Positions 1-9,659 of a DNA stretch of 64,000 nucleotides are shown here, piece by piece. The translations under genes and the position numbers were made by a program. The notes beneath the pieces were generated by a model. That model worked only from the letters and a program-made list of their open reading frames with translations, did no database searches and was not told where the DNA came from. Location of the stretch: contig NZ_CADDWJ010000002.1 in the NCBI RefSeq assembly GCF_902809855.1, positions 186,001 through 250,000 of the forward strand, read 5' to 3'. Source of the stretch: Acinetobacter sp. Marseille-Q1618. Lineage in GTDB: Bacteria > Pseudomonadota > Gammaproteobacteria > Pseudomonadales > Moraxellaceae. How positions within the stretch are numbered: position 1 is the stretch's first letter; every line of letters starts with the position of its first letter.

Positions 1-707
1 TCATCACTGGCTTGATAATCACCACTGTCGATTTTTTCTTGCGGTTTTATAACCTTACCATCTGCACGAAGCTCACCCACAAAGTTTAAACCTGGTGATT
101 TCAACTGGGTCATGGCGATTTCTTTGAGTGCTTGACGTGTTGGCATTTGCATGAGTGGTCCAACTTTCAACAATTCACCACCACCATTTGGACCACCACG
201 GAATTTCTCTTCCTCATACTTTACAAAGTATTGCTGCCCTGCTTGTACATGGAAATAGGCAACTTTCGGTTTTTGGAAATGAATCACAGCCAAAGGACGA
301 CTTAAACTGAGTTTATAATCTCCTTCTGCCAACTCAATCCAATAATAATGATTGCTGATCAAACTTGGAATGCGCTTACCATTTAAATAAAAACTTTGCG
401 CAATGATTTCTTGACGATTCCACTTACTATCTGGACGATAAAAATATACCACTGCCGCATTTGGATTTTGTGGTTTGACCAATTTGAAATATTGTCCTGG
501 TTCTTGATTGACCCATGAACCTACGGAAAATTTACCCAATTTATATTGGTCTAACTTTTCATAAACAAATGAATTTTCTTTTTCAAAATCGACTGCTTTG
601 AGTGTTGAAACAACATTTTGACTGCTTGGTTGTTGCTCCACTGCTTTATGGCTTTGACAAGCTGTCAACGTACAACTTGCTACAATCACTAAACCCACAT
701 AACGCAT
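1..707 (-). CDS. DUF2846-like lipoprotein (3' end beyond window)
   Basis: This reading frame starts at an ATG at 707 and stays open to the window edge, so the C-terminus is missing; about 235 residues are visible. The N-terminus is a lipoprotein signal: a short hydrophobic stretch ending in a lipobox LTAC, which places the mature protein in the cell envelope. The middle section has the pattern VYFYRPD followed by FYLNGKRI and YFVKYEEE, which resembles the DUF2846 family of envelope lipoproteins. The function is unknown. It lies downstream of clpX on the same strand but is separated from it by a terminator, so it is probably its own unit. The lipoprotein call is firm and the family call moderate. 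Confidence 0.7.
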   Translation of the reverse strand, partial: MRYVGLVIVASCTLTACQSHKAVEQQPSSQNVVSTLKAVDFEKENSFVYEKLDQYKLGKFSVGSWVNQEPGQYFKLVKPQNPNAAVVYFYRPDSKWNRQEIIAQSFYLNGKRIPSLISNHYYWIELAEGDYKLSLSRPLAVIHFQKPKVAYFHVQAGQQYFVKYEEEKFRGGPNGGGELLKVGPLMQMPTRQALKEIAMTQLKSPGLNFVGELRADGKVIKPQEKIDSGDYQASD

Positions 708-791
708 GATTATCCCTCACCACGTATTTTTTATTTTCATTTTTGAATGAAGATGATTTTCTCAAATTCAGCTTAACATTTCATTGACAAT

Positions 792-835
792 TTAAAAATA
801 AAAAACGTGTAAAAAGTCAGGCTTCTTACACGTTT
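792..835 (-). terminator. Rho-independent terminator after clpX
   Basis: Read on the minus strand, a 10-base stem (AAACGTGTAA pairing with TTACACGTTT) is followed by a T-rich run. It lies between the clpX stop and the start of the next minus-strand gene. Confidence 0.8.
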
Positions 836-865
836 CGGATGAGTTGCAGAATTTTTTAATGAATA

Positions 866-2176
866 TTAAGCAGATTTGCTATTAATCACTTTTAAATCCA
901 CTTTTTCTTCGGCTTCTGCTTCTTGCTTTGGCTGACGCTCTGTTTGATAGATTGGTTCAGCTTTATCATTAATCACGTCTGCATTAATGATCACAGTGCC
1001 AACATCTTCTCGGCTTGGTAAATCATACATGGTTTCAAGTAAGACATTTTCCAAAATCGAACGTAGACCACGCGCACCCGTATTACGCTCAAGTGCTTTT
1101 TTCGCCACAGCACGTAATGCAGAATCTTCAAAGATCAGATCCACATCTTCCATTTCGAACAAGTATTGATACTGACGTGTTAAGGCATTTTTTGGCTCAG
1201 TCAAAATTTGCATTAACGCTTCTTCATCAAGTTCTTCAAGCGTTGCAATCACAGGCAAACGACCAATAAATTCTGGAATTAAACCAAACTTCACAAGGTC
1301 AGTCGCTTCAACTTGGCTAAACAATTCAGAAAGTTTTTTGCTATCGTCTTTGTTTTTTACATCCGCAGTAAAACCAATTCCGCCTTTTTCTTGACGTTGT
1401 TGTACCACTTTCTCAAGCCCAGCAAATGCACCACCACAAATAAAGAGAATATTTGAGGTATCAATTTGAATAAACTCTTGTTGTGGATGCTTACGTCCAC
1501 CTTGTGGTGGAATCGATGCAACGGTACCCTCGATCATTTTCAAGAGTGCTTGTTGTACACCTTCACCTGATACATCACGCGTAATCGATGGATTTTCAGA
1601 TTTACGGGTAATCTTGTCGATCTCATCGATATAGATAATACCTTTTTGCGCTTTTTCTACATCATAATCTGCTTTTTGTAATAGCTTTTGCACGATGTTT
1701 TCAACATCTTCACCGACATAACCTGCTTCAGTTAAAGTGGTTGCATCTGCCATCGCAAAAGGCACATCTAATAAGCGTGCAAGGGTTTGCGCTAGTAACG
1801 TTTTACCTGAACCAGTTGGCCCAATCAGTAGAATATTACTCTTCGCAAGTTCAATCGCATCTTTAGATTTATGTGCAGATTGCGTTACTTTTAAACGTTT
1901 GTAATGGTTATACACCGCAACGGATAAAGTTTTCTTCGCAGTGTCTTGACCAATCACATACTGGTCAAGCGCAGCACGAATTTCATGTGGTTTAGGCAAT
2001 GGACGTGTTGCCCAATCCCCAGTTTCAACTTGTTGACTGGTTTGAACTAAGTCCAAGCAGACATCTACACATTCATTACAAATGTAAGCGTCCTCACCAG
2101 CAATCAATTTTCCAACTTCAGACTGTGTTTTTCCACAAAATGAACAATGTTTTTGTCCTTGAGGATTATCGGACAT
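866..2176 (-). CDS. clpX: ATP-dependent Clp protease ATP-binding subunit ClpX
   Basis: ClpX is the AAA+ hexameric unfoldase that feeds tagged proteins to ClpP in the cytoplasm. The 436-residue product has the N-terminal zinc-binding domain (Cys11, Cys14, Cys33, Cys36), a Walker A motif GPTGSGKT at 119-126, the pore loop GYVGED, the Walker B region YIDEIDKI near 180, and an IGF loop (GGIGF) that docks on ClpP. Length and order are typical. I chose the ATG at 2176 because GGAG lies just upstream, rather than an in-frame GTG six bases earlier. clpP lies 34 bases upstream on the same strand, so the two are probably cotranscribed. I see nothing unusual. Confidence 0.97.
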   Translation of the reverse strand: MSDNPQGQKHCSFCGKTQSEVGKLIAGEDAYICNECVDVCLDLVQTSQQVETGDWATRPLPKPHEIRAALDQYVIGQDTAKKTLSVAVYNHYKRLKVTQSAHKSKDAIELAKSNILLIGPTGSGKTLLAQTLARLLDVPFAMADATTLTEAGYVGEDVENIVQKLLQKADYDVEKAQKGIIYIDEIDKITRKSENPSITRDVSGEGVQQALLKMIEGTVASIPPQGGRKHPQQEFIQIDTSNILFICGGAFAGLEKVVQQRQEKGGIGFTADVKNKDDSKKLSELFSQVEATDLVKFGLIPEFIGRLPVIATLEELDEEALMQILTEPKNALTRQYQYLFEMEDVDLIFEDSALRAVAKKALERNTGARGLRSILENVLLETMYDLPSREDVGTVIINADVINDKAEPIYQTERQPKQEAEAEEKVDLKVINSKSA

Positions 2177-2210
2177 TTTCACTCCAAATCTTAAATCTGT
2201 ACATTAAAGC

Positions 2211-2822
2211 TTAGTTTTGCGGGCGTTTGCTTAACACTTGATCCACTAAACCATATTCTTTGGCTTGTTGGGCAGTCATAAAGTTATCACGATCTGTGTC
2301 TTTTGCTACACGGTCGTAGTCTTGACCACTATGCTCTGCCATCAAACGATTTAAACGTTCTTTAATAAATAAAATCTCACGGGCATGGATTTCGATATCC
2401 GATGCTTGACCACGGAAACCACCAAGTGGTTGGTGAATCATGACACGCGCATTTTCAAGACAATAACGTTTGCCTTTCGCACCCGCATTTAATAAGAATG
2501 CACCCATAGATGCAGCTTGCCCCATACAATAGGTCACCACATCTGGTTTAATGAATTGCATGGTATCGTAAATCGCCATACCCGCCGTCACTGAACCGCC
2601 TGGAGAGTTGATATATAAATGAATATCTTTATCTGGGTTTTCAGCTTCTAAAAACAACATTTGCGCAACAATTAAGTTTGCCATGTTGTCTTCAACTTCA
2701 CCTGTTAAGAAAATCACACGCTCACGCAAAAGACGTGAAAAAATATCGAAAGAACGCTCTCCACGAGATGATTGTTCTACGACCATAGGCACTAAAGCGT
2801 TTTCAATAGATGGAACATACAT
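2211..2822 (-). CDS. clpP: ATP-dependent Clp protease proteolytic subunit ClpP
   Basis: ClpP is the serine peptidase chamber of the ClpXP and ClpAP proteases. The 203-residue product has the expected blocks: [10 protein letters not shown], the nucleophile serine in [10 protein letters not shown] (near residue 101), the catalytic histidine in MIHQPLGG (near 126), and the aspartate in DTDRDNF. The short N-terminal extension before LVPMVVE is consistent with a propeptide. It sits between tig and clpX in the conserved order tig-clpP-clpX. A terminator after tig means clpP needs its own promoter in the 150-base gap upstream, where a weak heat-shock-like candidate is visible. Confidence 0.97.
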   Translation of the reverse strand: MYVPSIENALVPMVVEQSSRGERSFDIFSRLLRERVIFLTGEVEDNMANLIVAQMLFLEAENPDKDIHLYINSPGGSVTAGMAIYDTMQFIKPDVVTYCMGQAASMGAFLLNAGAKGKRYCLENARVMIHQPLGGFRGQASDIEIHAREILFIKERLNRLMAEHSGQDYDRVAKDTDRDNFMTAQQAKEYGLVDQVLSKRPQN

Positions 2823-2867
2823 ATGTTATTTATTCCTGAATTTTTTGTTACCCAGCTCATAGTGACA

Positions 2868-2895
2868 ATATGAGGGATAATGATTGAAATTGCAA
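2868..2895 (-). promoter_or_regulatory. Possible heat-shock (sigma-32-like) promoter for clpP
   Basis: On the minus strand, TTGCAA is followed after 13 bases by CCCTCATAT, about 45 bases before the clpP start. The -10 half resembles the sigma-32 CCCCATNT pattern, but the -35 half is a poor match to CTTGAA. clpP is a classic heat-shock gene, which is the main reason to record the site. Confidence 0.3.
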
Positions 2896-2972
2896 AATAT
2901 TCACAATTAAATATCAAACTTTTTTTGAATAAGCATTGTGAATTTGGGTCAATTACAATTTTGATACAGCAT

Positions 2973-2995
2973 AAAAAAAGGCGCTCGAAAGCGCC
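2973..2995 (-). terminator. Rho-independent terminator after tig
   Basis: On the minus strand GGCGCT-TTCG-AGCGCC is followed by seven Ts. The very stable UUCG tetraloop hairpin sits 18 bases past the tig stop codon and separates tig from clpP. Confidence 0.93.
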
Positions 2996-3012
2996 TCTTA
3001 ACTCACAAGAAC

Positions 3013-4347
3013 TTAGCCTTGTTGACGCGCTTGTTGTTCTTTCAATAAATCTTGGTAGCTCACTTCTGTATCAGATACTTTCGCAGCAGCCAAGATGTAA
3101 TCTACAACTTGATCTTCTAAAACAACTGCTTCGATTTGCGCACGTTGTTTTTCATCATTTTTGAAGTATTCGATCACTTCAGCAGGATCTTCATAAGAAG
3201 TTGCCATATCTTCGATATACGCATCTACACGTGCAGCATCAACTTCAAGTTTAGAGTCAGCTAAGATTTTGCTTACCAATACGCCAAGTTTAACTGATTT
3301 TTCAGCTTGTTCTTTGAACAAATCATCTGGAAGCATGCTGCTGTCAAATGCTTTTGCACCTTGTGCACCAAACTGTTGTGTAAACTGTTGAATCATTTGT
3401 TGACGTTGACGATCAATTTCTTGTGCAACCATCGCAGAAGGAAGTTCAACTTCATTTGCAGCAACAAGTGCATCAAATGCAGCAGATTTAACTTGGTTAC
3501 GAAGACCATTTTTCACTTCACGTTCCATATTTTTACGAACGTCAGCTTTTAATTTTTCAACGCCTTCTTCTTCAGTGATACCAAAGATTTGTAAGAATTC
3601 AGCATCGATCTCTGGAAGTTTTGGTTTTTCAACCAATTTCACATTGATTTTAAATTGTGCTGCTTTACCTGCAAGGTTTTCAGCTTGGTAGTCTTCAGGG
3701 AAAGTCACATCGATAACTTTCTCTTCGCCTTTCTTCATACCGATGATGCCATCTTCGAAGCCAGGAATCATACGACCTGAACCAAGTACCAGTTTAAAGT
3801 CTTCAGCTGCGCCGCCTTCAAACTTCTCACCATCTACAGTTCCTTCAAAGTCGAAAGTCACTTGCATGTCTTTTTTCGCCATACCTTTGGTTTCAGCCCA
3901 AGTTTGACGTTGTTTTTGCAAGTTTTCGAGCATTGTGTCGACATCTTTGTCGTTGACTGAAGTTGATTTACGTTCGATTTCTAAACCATCCAACGCATTT
4001 ACAGTCACTTCAGGATAAACTTCTACAGTTGCTTCATAAACTAAAGCATCATCTTTATTTTCAACTTTTTCGATGTTTGGCATGCCAACAGCGTTAATTT
4101 TTTCTTGTTGAATCGCTTCAAATACTGTGTCACGAATGATGTCATTAACCACTTCTTGGTAAATACCAGCACCATATTCACGACGAACAACGTTTACAGG
4201 CACTTTACCTGGACGGAAGCCGTTAATCTTCACAGTTTTGGCAGTGCGTTTTAAACGAGCTTCGAATTGCTCATTCACACGGCTCGTCGGTACAGAAACA
4301 TTTAAACGACGGGCAACGCCCGAAACCGCTTCAGAAGTTACTTGCAT
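3013..4347 (-). CDS. tig: Trigger factor, ribosome-bound chaperone
   Basis: Trigger factor binds nascent chains at the ribosome exit tunnel and has peptidyl-prolyl isomerase activity. The 444-residue product carries the ribosome-docking signature NGFRPGKVP near residues 42-50, a central FKBP-type domain ([17 protein letters not shown] through VTFPEDYQ, about 163-225), and a long helical C-terminal chaperone domain. Length is typical. The start at 4347 has GAGGAA in the right position. It heads the tig-clpP-clpX cluster but ends in its own strong terminator. Confidence 0.97.
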   Translation of the reverse strand: MQVTSEAVSGVARRLNVSVPTSRVNEQFEARLKRTAKTVKINGFRPGKVPVNVVRREYGAGIYQEVVNDIIRDTVFEAIQQEKINAVGMPNIEKVENKDDALVYEATVEVYPEVTVNALDGLEIERKSTSVNDKDVDTMLENLQKQRQTWAETKGMAKKDMQVTFDFEGTVDGEKFEGGAAEDFKLVLGSGRMIPGFEDGIIGMKKGEEKVIDVTFPEDYQAENLAGKAAQFKINVKLVEKPKLPEIDAEFLQIFGITEEEGVEKLKADVRKNMEREVKNGLRNQVKSAAFDALVAANEVELPSAMVAQEIDRQRQQMIQQFTQQFGAQGAKAFDSSMLPDDLFKEQAEKSVKLGVLVSKILADSKLEVDAARVDAYIEDMATSYEDPAEVIEYFKNDEKQRAQIEAVVLEDQVVDYILAAAKVSDTEVSYQDLLKEQQARQQG

Positions 4348-4525
4348 GGCTTCCTCTATATAATAGTAGTTACAATTTAAAAAAGTGCCATATTATATGA
4401 CAACTTTATAGATATACAAAATGTTGGTTATTTTAACCTCTAAATTAAAAATTTCTCTATATTTCTTTTCACTAATTTTCCAGATTTATTTCTTCTACAT
4501 TTGGTAAAAAAAACATACAAATTTA

Positions 4526-4557
4526 TTGCAAATAATAACACTTCTCATTATTATTAA
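4526..4557. promoter_or_regulatory. Probable Fur box upstream of the first TonB receptor
   Basis: The stretch has TGCAAATAATAAC on one side and CTCATTATTATT on the other, a dyad like the iron-regulated GCAAATGATAAT/ATTCTCATT pattern. About 27 bases of nearly the same sequence lie upstream of tonB (34834-34856, opposite strand), which supports a shared iron-responsive operator. It lies 75-105 bases before the receptor start. Confidence 0.55.
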
Positions 4558-4630
4558 CTTCAACTTTAAGTAATTTTTTATTTTTCATTTACTTACTATT
4601 TTCATCTCGTCCAAGTATTGGAATTCTTTT

Positions 4631-6826
4631 ATGAGTAAATTCAACCTCCATCCTCTCACACTTGCACTATTTACTTTTAGCTCAAGCTTTGCCTATGCAG
4701 AAGCACAGTCTGCTCCTCAAGAACCTGTGCAACAACTTGAAGCTGTGGTACTTACCGCATCAGGCTTTGAACAGAAACTGAAAAATGCACCTGCCAGCAT
4801 CAGTGTGGTATCAAAAGAAGAAATAGAAAAGAAAAATGCCACTTCAATTGCTGATTTATTGGTGGATGTACCAGGACTCGATATCCGTGATGGCGTAGGA
4901 AAAACTTCTGGTCTAAATATCAAAATACGTGGCTTAGATGCACCTTATACGTTGATTTTGATTGATGGGCGACGTCAATCGACCTCAAGCGATGTCACGC
5001 CAAATGGTTTTGGTGAAACATCAACAGGCTATCTTCCACCGATTGCCTCTATTGAACGGATTGAAGTTATTCGTGGACCAATGGCAACACGTTATGGTTC
5101 TGAAGCGATGGGCGGTGTCATCAACATCATTACCAAAAAAATAAGCGATGACTGGCACGGTAATATCACTGTTGGCGGCAATATCATGGAGCATAAAGGT
5201 GAAGCAGATTCGTGGAAATCTAGTTTTGTCGTAAATGGTCCTATTATCCAAGATCGTTTAGGAATACAGCTTCGCGGTAGCTATTTAGACCGTCAAAAAT
5301 CAGAACGTATTCCGGGGACATCAGGTCGTGACCCTCGTCCAAGTGAAGCAGATAATTATGATTTTGGTACAAAACTCAGTCTAAAACTTAATGATCAAAA
5401 CAGCCTTTGGGCAGATGCCTTTCATTCATCACAAACTTATCAAAATTATGATAATCGCTTAGGTACACAAGATACAGATAAAAAAGCCAATGGTTATCAA
5501 GACGAGTTAGAGTTTAAGCGGACTCAATTCTCTGTCGGTCATGATGGTGATTATGCATTAGGTTCACTGAGATCATATGCAAGCCATACGACAACTGAAA
5601 CTGTGGGACGTACAATTCCAACCAATACCTTCCCGAACAATCTAAGTGCAGGTGCAGATCGTACTTTAGAAAATACAGATCTTGTGGTAGATACGCATTT
5701 CATTGCACCGATTGCCAATCATAAACTCACTGTTGGCGCTGAATATAAAGAATCAACTGTTGCAGATGATATTGCAGGCATAGGGTCAGAGTTCAAAAAG
5801 GATTCTTGGTCTTTATATGCTGAAAATGAATGGAAAATGCTCAATAATTTAAGATTAACTCTGGGTGGGCGTTTTGAGGAGCATAGCGGATTTGGCGGAC
5901 ATTTCAGCCCACGTGCTTATTTGGTATGGAATGCCAATAATGCCATTACTTTAAAAGGTGGTGTAAGCACAGGTTATAAAGCACCTTCTGCCAAAGATTT
6001 ATATAATGGTATCATTAGCGTCGGCGGACAAGGCACCAGCTTTGGGATTGGTTCTCCAAACTTAAAACCTGAAAAATCAACCAACTATGAACTTGGCTTT
6101 TATTTTAATCAAGGCGATATTGATTTCTCAACCACTGTATTTCATACCAAAATCAAAGACCGTTTTACCAATGGTCCTGAATTACTCAACTGTTATTATG
6201 TAGACAAAGATGGTACTCAACCGAATTTAGCTAATCCAAGCTGCGTCAGTTTTGGTTCACACATTACCCAACAGTCATTCTCACAAAAAACCAATGCCGA
6301 TGAAGCAAAATCTGAAGGCGTAGAAGTCAGTTTGAAATACAGCGTTCTACCTGAATGGGATATACAAACGGCCTATACTTATATGGAAACTGAGATTACT
6401 AAAGGTAAAGACAAAGGTAATGCTTTAAGTAATGTCCCTAAAAATGCCTTTAACACCACATCAACATGGCATATCAATGACCAGTTTGATTTGTGGTTAC
6501 AACATGAATATAAATCGAGCCGTACTCGCTATGACACCGCACAAACACCGGGAACTGATGCTGCAACGATTTATGAATTAACAGGTAATAAATTAAAAGG
6601 CTATAACTTATTTAATTTAGGTGCGAGCTACACAGTTAATGACCAATTACGCTTTAATGGTGCTATTAACAACCTATTAGACAAAGACTTTGCAGGAAAC
6701 CAAAGTTATATCAACTCAAAAGGTGAACTTGCAACAGCTTATGACTATATGTCGATTAGTTCAGGTATGGATGGTACTTATTTACCTGGACGAAACTTCT
6801 GGTTGTCTGTCTCTTATGATTTCTAA
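4631..6826 (+). CDS. TonB-dependent siderophore receptor, FepA/CirA-like
   Basis: This is a predicted outer-membrane gated channel that imports a ferric siderophore using TonB energy. The 731-residue product has a signal peptide (about 1-24, ending SFAYAEA), a TonB box candidate EAVVLTAS near 38-45, a plug domain with the block IRGLDAPYTLILIDGRR and IEVIRGPMATRYGSEAMGG, then a long beta-barrel ending in aromatic Phe (LSVSYDF). The plug blocks resemble FepA/CirA/PirA catecholate receptors, and the substrate cannot be assigned from sequence alone. It is monocistronic: a Fur-like box lies upstream and a terminator follows directly. It differs in type from the next two receptors, which belong to another subfamily. 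Confidence 0.9.
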   Translation: MSKFNLHPLTLALFTFSSSFAYAEAQSAPQEPVQQLEAVVLTASGFEQKLKNAPASISVVSKEEIEKKNATSIADLLVDVPGLDIRDGVGKTSGLNIKIRGLDAPYTLILIDGRRQSTSSDVTPNGFGETSTGYLPPIASIERIEVIRGPMATRYGSEAMGGVINIITKKISDDWHGNITVGGNIMEHKGEADSWKSSFVVNGPIIQDRLGIQLRGSYLDRQKSERIPGTSGRDPRPSEADNYDFGTKLSLKLNDQNSLWADAFHSSQTYQNYDNRLGTQDTDKKANGYQDELEFKRTQFSVGHDGDYALGSLRSYASHTTTETVGRTIPTNTFPNNLSAGADRTLENTDLVVDTHFIAPIANHKLTVGAEYKESTVADDIAGIGSEFKKDSWSLYAENEWKMLNNLRLTLGGRFEEHSGFGGHFSPRAYLVWNANNAITLKGGVSTGYKAPSAKDLYNGIISVGGQGTSFGIGSPNLKPEKSTNYELGFYFNQGDIDFSTTVFHTKIKDRFTNGPELLNCYYVDKDGTQPNLANPSCVSFGSHITQQSFSQKTNADEAKSEGVEVSLKYSVLPEWDIQTAYTYMETEITKGKDKGNALSNVPKNAFNTTSTWHINDQFDLWLQHEYKSSRTRYDTAQTPGTDAATIYELTGNKLKGYNLFNLGASYTVNDQLRFNGAINNLLDKDFAGNQSYINSKGELATAYDYMSISSGMDGTYLPGRNFWLSVSYDF

Positions 6827-6840
6827 TTCATAAAACCAAT

Positions 6841-6873
6841 AAAAAACCCTTTTCTAAAAGGGTTTTTTATTTA
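6841..6873 (+). terminator. Rho-independent terminator after the first receptor
   Basis: AAAACCCTTTT-CTA-AAAGGGTTTTTTATTT forms a compact hairpin with a T-run, 15 bases past the stop codon. Confidence 0.88.
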
Positions 6874-6982
6874 ATATAAAAATCATTTACTTAATCAATT
6901 AAAATAATTAAATAGATTTTATTTACAAATTACCATCATTAAATTCATTGTTAAAACCAATTATAAAGAATAGTGAAAACAA

Positions 6983-7004
6983 ATAAGAATTATTATTATT
7001 CGCA
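6983..7004. promoter_or_regulatory. Possible Fur box upstream of the second TonB receptor
   Basis: The sequence AAGAATTATTATTATTCGC matches about 12 of 19 positions of the classic Fur consensus by eye and lies about 35 bases before the receptor start. The AT-rich context makes chance matches likely, so the call rests mostly on the gene type downstream. Confidence 0.4.
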
Positions 7005-7036
7005 TACAAATTTGCATTCATCTCCAGTGAGTCGTC

Positions 7037-9289
7037 ATGTCATTTATCAAATCACGTAAAAAGGTCGTTGTTTCTGCCCTTGCTTCTTCTTTATCCGTCA
7101 TCGCAACAACCGCCATTGCACAAGAGGAATCAGTTCAACAACTCCCTACTATTCATGCGCAAGCTCATGCAACAAAAAAAGACAGCTTAAAAGTGGATGA
7201 ATCTGCCAATTCTAAATTTGTTGCGCCCCTATTAGATACGCCAAAATCTGTTTCTGTTATTTCAAAAAAACTGATTGAAGATACAAAAGTTGCAACACTT
7301 GCAGATGCACTTCGTACAGTTCCAGGCATTACTCTAGGTGCAGGCGAAGGTGGTAACCCAAATGGCGACCGTCCGTTTATTCGTGGTTATAGTTCAGAAA
7401 GTTCGATGTATTTAGATGGTGTGCGTAATTCAACATCACAAAACCGTGAAATGTTCGCAGTCGAACAAGTTGAAGTCACTAAAGGCTCTGCTTCTGCAAT
7501 GGGTGGTGCAGGTACGGTTGGTGGTAGCATCAACATGATTTCTAAGGTTGCGAAAAAAGGTGACTTTTTAGAAGGCTCGGTTGCAGGCGGTACAGACAAT
7601 TACCAACGTATTACTTTAGATGGCAACAAAGATTTTGCTAATGGCATGGCGGCACGTGTTGCTGTTCTAGGTCACAAAAATGAAAAACCTGGTCAAGCTC
7701 ATGGTACTGAATATCAACGTGCAGGGATTGCGCCAAGCATTAGCTTTGGTCTAGATACCCCAACACGTGCGACTTTAAGTTATTACTATTTAAAATCTGA
7801 TGATACACCTGATTCAGGTATTCCTTATTGGGATGCTGGTTTAGCTAAAGCCCAAGGTAAACCTGCTGAAGTAAAACAAGGCACTTACTATGGTTGGAAA
7901 GATCGTGATTTCCAAAAACAAGAAAACCACGCAGGTACGATTAAGTTAGAACACGACTTAACCGATAACCTCACCCTTACTAATACAGCAATGTACAGCA
8001 AATCTAAAAATGATTATGTTTGGACAAATCCTGATGACTCAAAAGGTAATGTCGCGAATGGAAAAGTTTGGCATCGTCTAAACTCGGCAATTACTGATAG
8101 TGATACTTTTACTGACCAATTGGCTTTAACAGGTAAATTCAATACAGGTGCAATTAAACATAGCTTTAATGTAGGTGCTGAATATAGCAAGCAAGAAACT
8201 GATAAAGGCGGCTACAACATCATCGACAAAAATGGCAAAGTATCGACGACTGGCTTCTTTAGTGACTGTTCAGATTTATCTTCAAATTGGTGTACTTCAC
8301 TTAATAACCCAACCCAAAAACCATTTTTGGATCGTTTAGAGGCACGTCAAGACTTTGATGCCACTGTTGAAAGTACTTCAGTATATTTATTAGATAATAT
8401 TGAAATTACACCACAATGGTTACTTGACCTCGGTGTACGTTGGGACAAATTTGAAGCAGAACAGAATTTCCGTGCAACTTCTTCTGCGGCAGCATTTACA
8501 GCGAACAATGATTCTGACTTCTTTACTTACCAAGCTGGGGTAACTTTTAAACCAGTTGAAAATGGCTCAATCTATACAAGCTATGCGACATCTGCAAGTC
8601 CAGTAGGTCTCAATGCAGGTTGGGGTGATAATAGCGAAACCATCAATGCAAATAACCAAATGATTGATCCTGAAGAAGCACAAACATTTGAGTTAGGCAC
8701 AAAATGGGATTTATTTGGTGATAAGCTCAACTTAACTGCTGCTATTTTCCGTACTGAAAAACAAAATACCCGTGTACAACTTGACCCAACAACCTATGCA
8801 AACGTAGGTGAAAGTAAAGTTGATGGTGTAGAACTTGGCTTAAACGGCAAAATTACTGAAAAATGGGATATCTCAGCAGGATACACTTATCTTGACAGTG
8901 AATTAACCAAAAATGGTAAATCTTGTCGTGGTTCAGGTGCTACAGCAACCTGTACAGATAATACCATTTACAATGGCAACCAAATGCCAAATGTACCAAA
9001 ACAAGCAGCAACATTATGGACAACCTATAAAGTCTTACCACAGTTAACACTTGGTGGTGGTGCAGTTTACTCAGACAAAGTGTATGGTGATGTAGCTAAT
9101 ATCAAATGGGCACCATCTTATGTCCGTTACGATGCCATGGCTCGCTATGATGTAAACAAACAAGTGAATGTTCAATTAAATGTAAATAACCTTTCTGACA
9201 AGCGTTATTTTACTAAAGCATATGCTTCACACTATGCAACCGAAGCAGAAGGACGTAATGCGGTATTGTCTTTAAACTTCAAGTATTAA
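7037..9289 (+). CDS. TonB-dependent siderophore receptor, PiuA/Fiu-like
   Basis: This is a predicted outer-membrane receptor for catecholate-type ferric siderophores. The 750-residue product has a signal peptide (about 1-28, ending TAIAQ), a plug domain with TPKSVSVISKKLI, LRTVPGITLGAGEGG and RPFIRGYSS, and a barrel ending in LSLNFKY with a terminal aromatic residue. The plug pattern is that of the Fiu/PiuA group, whose members are also entry routes for catechol-bearing compounds. It is paralogous to the receptor that follows (similar N-terminal plug blocks and final strand). The nearby piuC gene supports a PiuA-type name, but with two candidates I leave the symbol empty. Confidence 0.88.
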   Translation: MSFIKSRKKVVVSALASSLSVIATTAIAQEESVQQLPTIHAQAHATKKDSLKVDESANSKFVAPLLDTPKSVSVISKKLIEDTKVATLADALRTVPGITLGAGEGGNPNGDRPFIRGYSSESSMYLDGVRNSTSQNREMFAVEQVEVTKGSASAMGGAGTVGGSINMISKVAKKGDFLEGSVAGGTDNYQRITLDGNKDFANGMAARVAVLGHKNEKPGQAHGTEYQRAGIAPSISFGLDTPTRATLSYYYLKSDDTPDSGIPYWDAGLAKAQGKPAEVKQGTYYGWKDRDFQKQENHAGTIKLEHDLTDNLTLTNTAMYSKSKNDYVWTNPDDSKGNVANGKVWHRLNSAITDSDTFTDQLALTGKFNTGAIKHSFNVGAEYSKQETDKGGYNIIDKNGKVSTTGFFSDCSDLSSNWCTSLNNPTQKPFLDRLEARQDFDATVESTSVYLLDNIEITPQWLLDLGVRWDKFEAEQNFRATSSAAAFTANNDSDFFTYQAGVTFKPVENGSIYTSYATSASPVGLNAGWGDNSETINANNQMIDPEEAQTFELGTKWDLFGDKLNLTAAIFRTEKQNTRVQLDPTTYANVGESKVDGVELGLNGKITEKWDISAGYTYLDSELTKNGKSCRGSGATATCTDNTIYNGNQMPNVPKQAATLWTTYKVLPQLTLGGGAVYSDKVYGDVANIKWAPSYVRYDAMARYDVNKQVNVQLNVNNLSDKRYFTKAYASHYATEAEGRNAVLSLNFKY

Positions 9290-9327
9290 GTTCAGTATAA
9301 ATTCATAGTTTTTATGCGAAATCTTTA

Positions 9328-9362
9328 AATAAAATAGTCACTTTTGAGTGGCTATTTTATTG
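9328..9362 (+). terminator. Likely terminator after the second receptor
   Basis: AAAATAGTCACTT and AGTGGCTATTTT form a stem with one G-T pair and a three-base loop, followed by a short T-rich run. It is weaker than the other terminators in the block. Confidence 0.55.
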
Positions 9363-9527
9363 TGTAGAAAATAAATTTCGGCATCTATATCTACCCTTTC
9401 ATTCATAAATCAACTTTATACCATTCAATAAATTATCTTTATTTTTCAATCGTTTTAATAGATTAACTTTTACTTTTCTAACATTTTTATCTGTATTTTT
9501 TCATAGGAAATAACATTTTTAGATGTT
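9363..9527. other. Intergenic DNA between receptors 2 and 3
   Basis: The gap of about 370 bases between the two receptor genes holds the terminator at its start and the Fur box near its end. The AT-rich middle contains no open frame of note and no repeat I can identify. Confidence 0.6.
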
Positions 9528-9546
9528 GTTATTAATAATCATTATC
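9528..9546. promoter_or_regulatory. Fur box upstream of the third TonB receptor
   Basis: The 19 bases from 9528 match the classic Fur consensus (GATAATGATAATCATTATC) at 16 of 19 positions by my count. The site lies about 115 bases before the receptor start. This is the best Fur-like site in the window, so iron repression of the downstream receptor is likely. Confidence 0.78.
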
Positions 9547-9659
9547 AATATCATTCACATAATTATTTACACCTTGTAACACAACCCACAACTTTACTGC
9601 ACAGTTTTGATTGCAATCCCGCAAGCAATCAGAACGATCAACCTTGTTAGGAATTTAAA

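Noticed and set aside
987..1269. Two plus-strand open frames inside clpX
   Set aside because: They lie wholly within a strong clpX frame, have no ribosome binding sites and read as typical antisense shadows.
2880..3164. Plus-strand open frame of 94 codons overlapping the end of tig
   Set aside because: It crosses the tig terminator hairpin and runs antisense to coding DNA; no ribosome binding site or family pattern.
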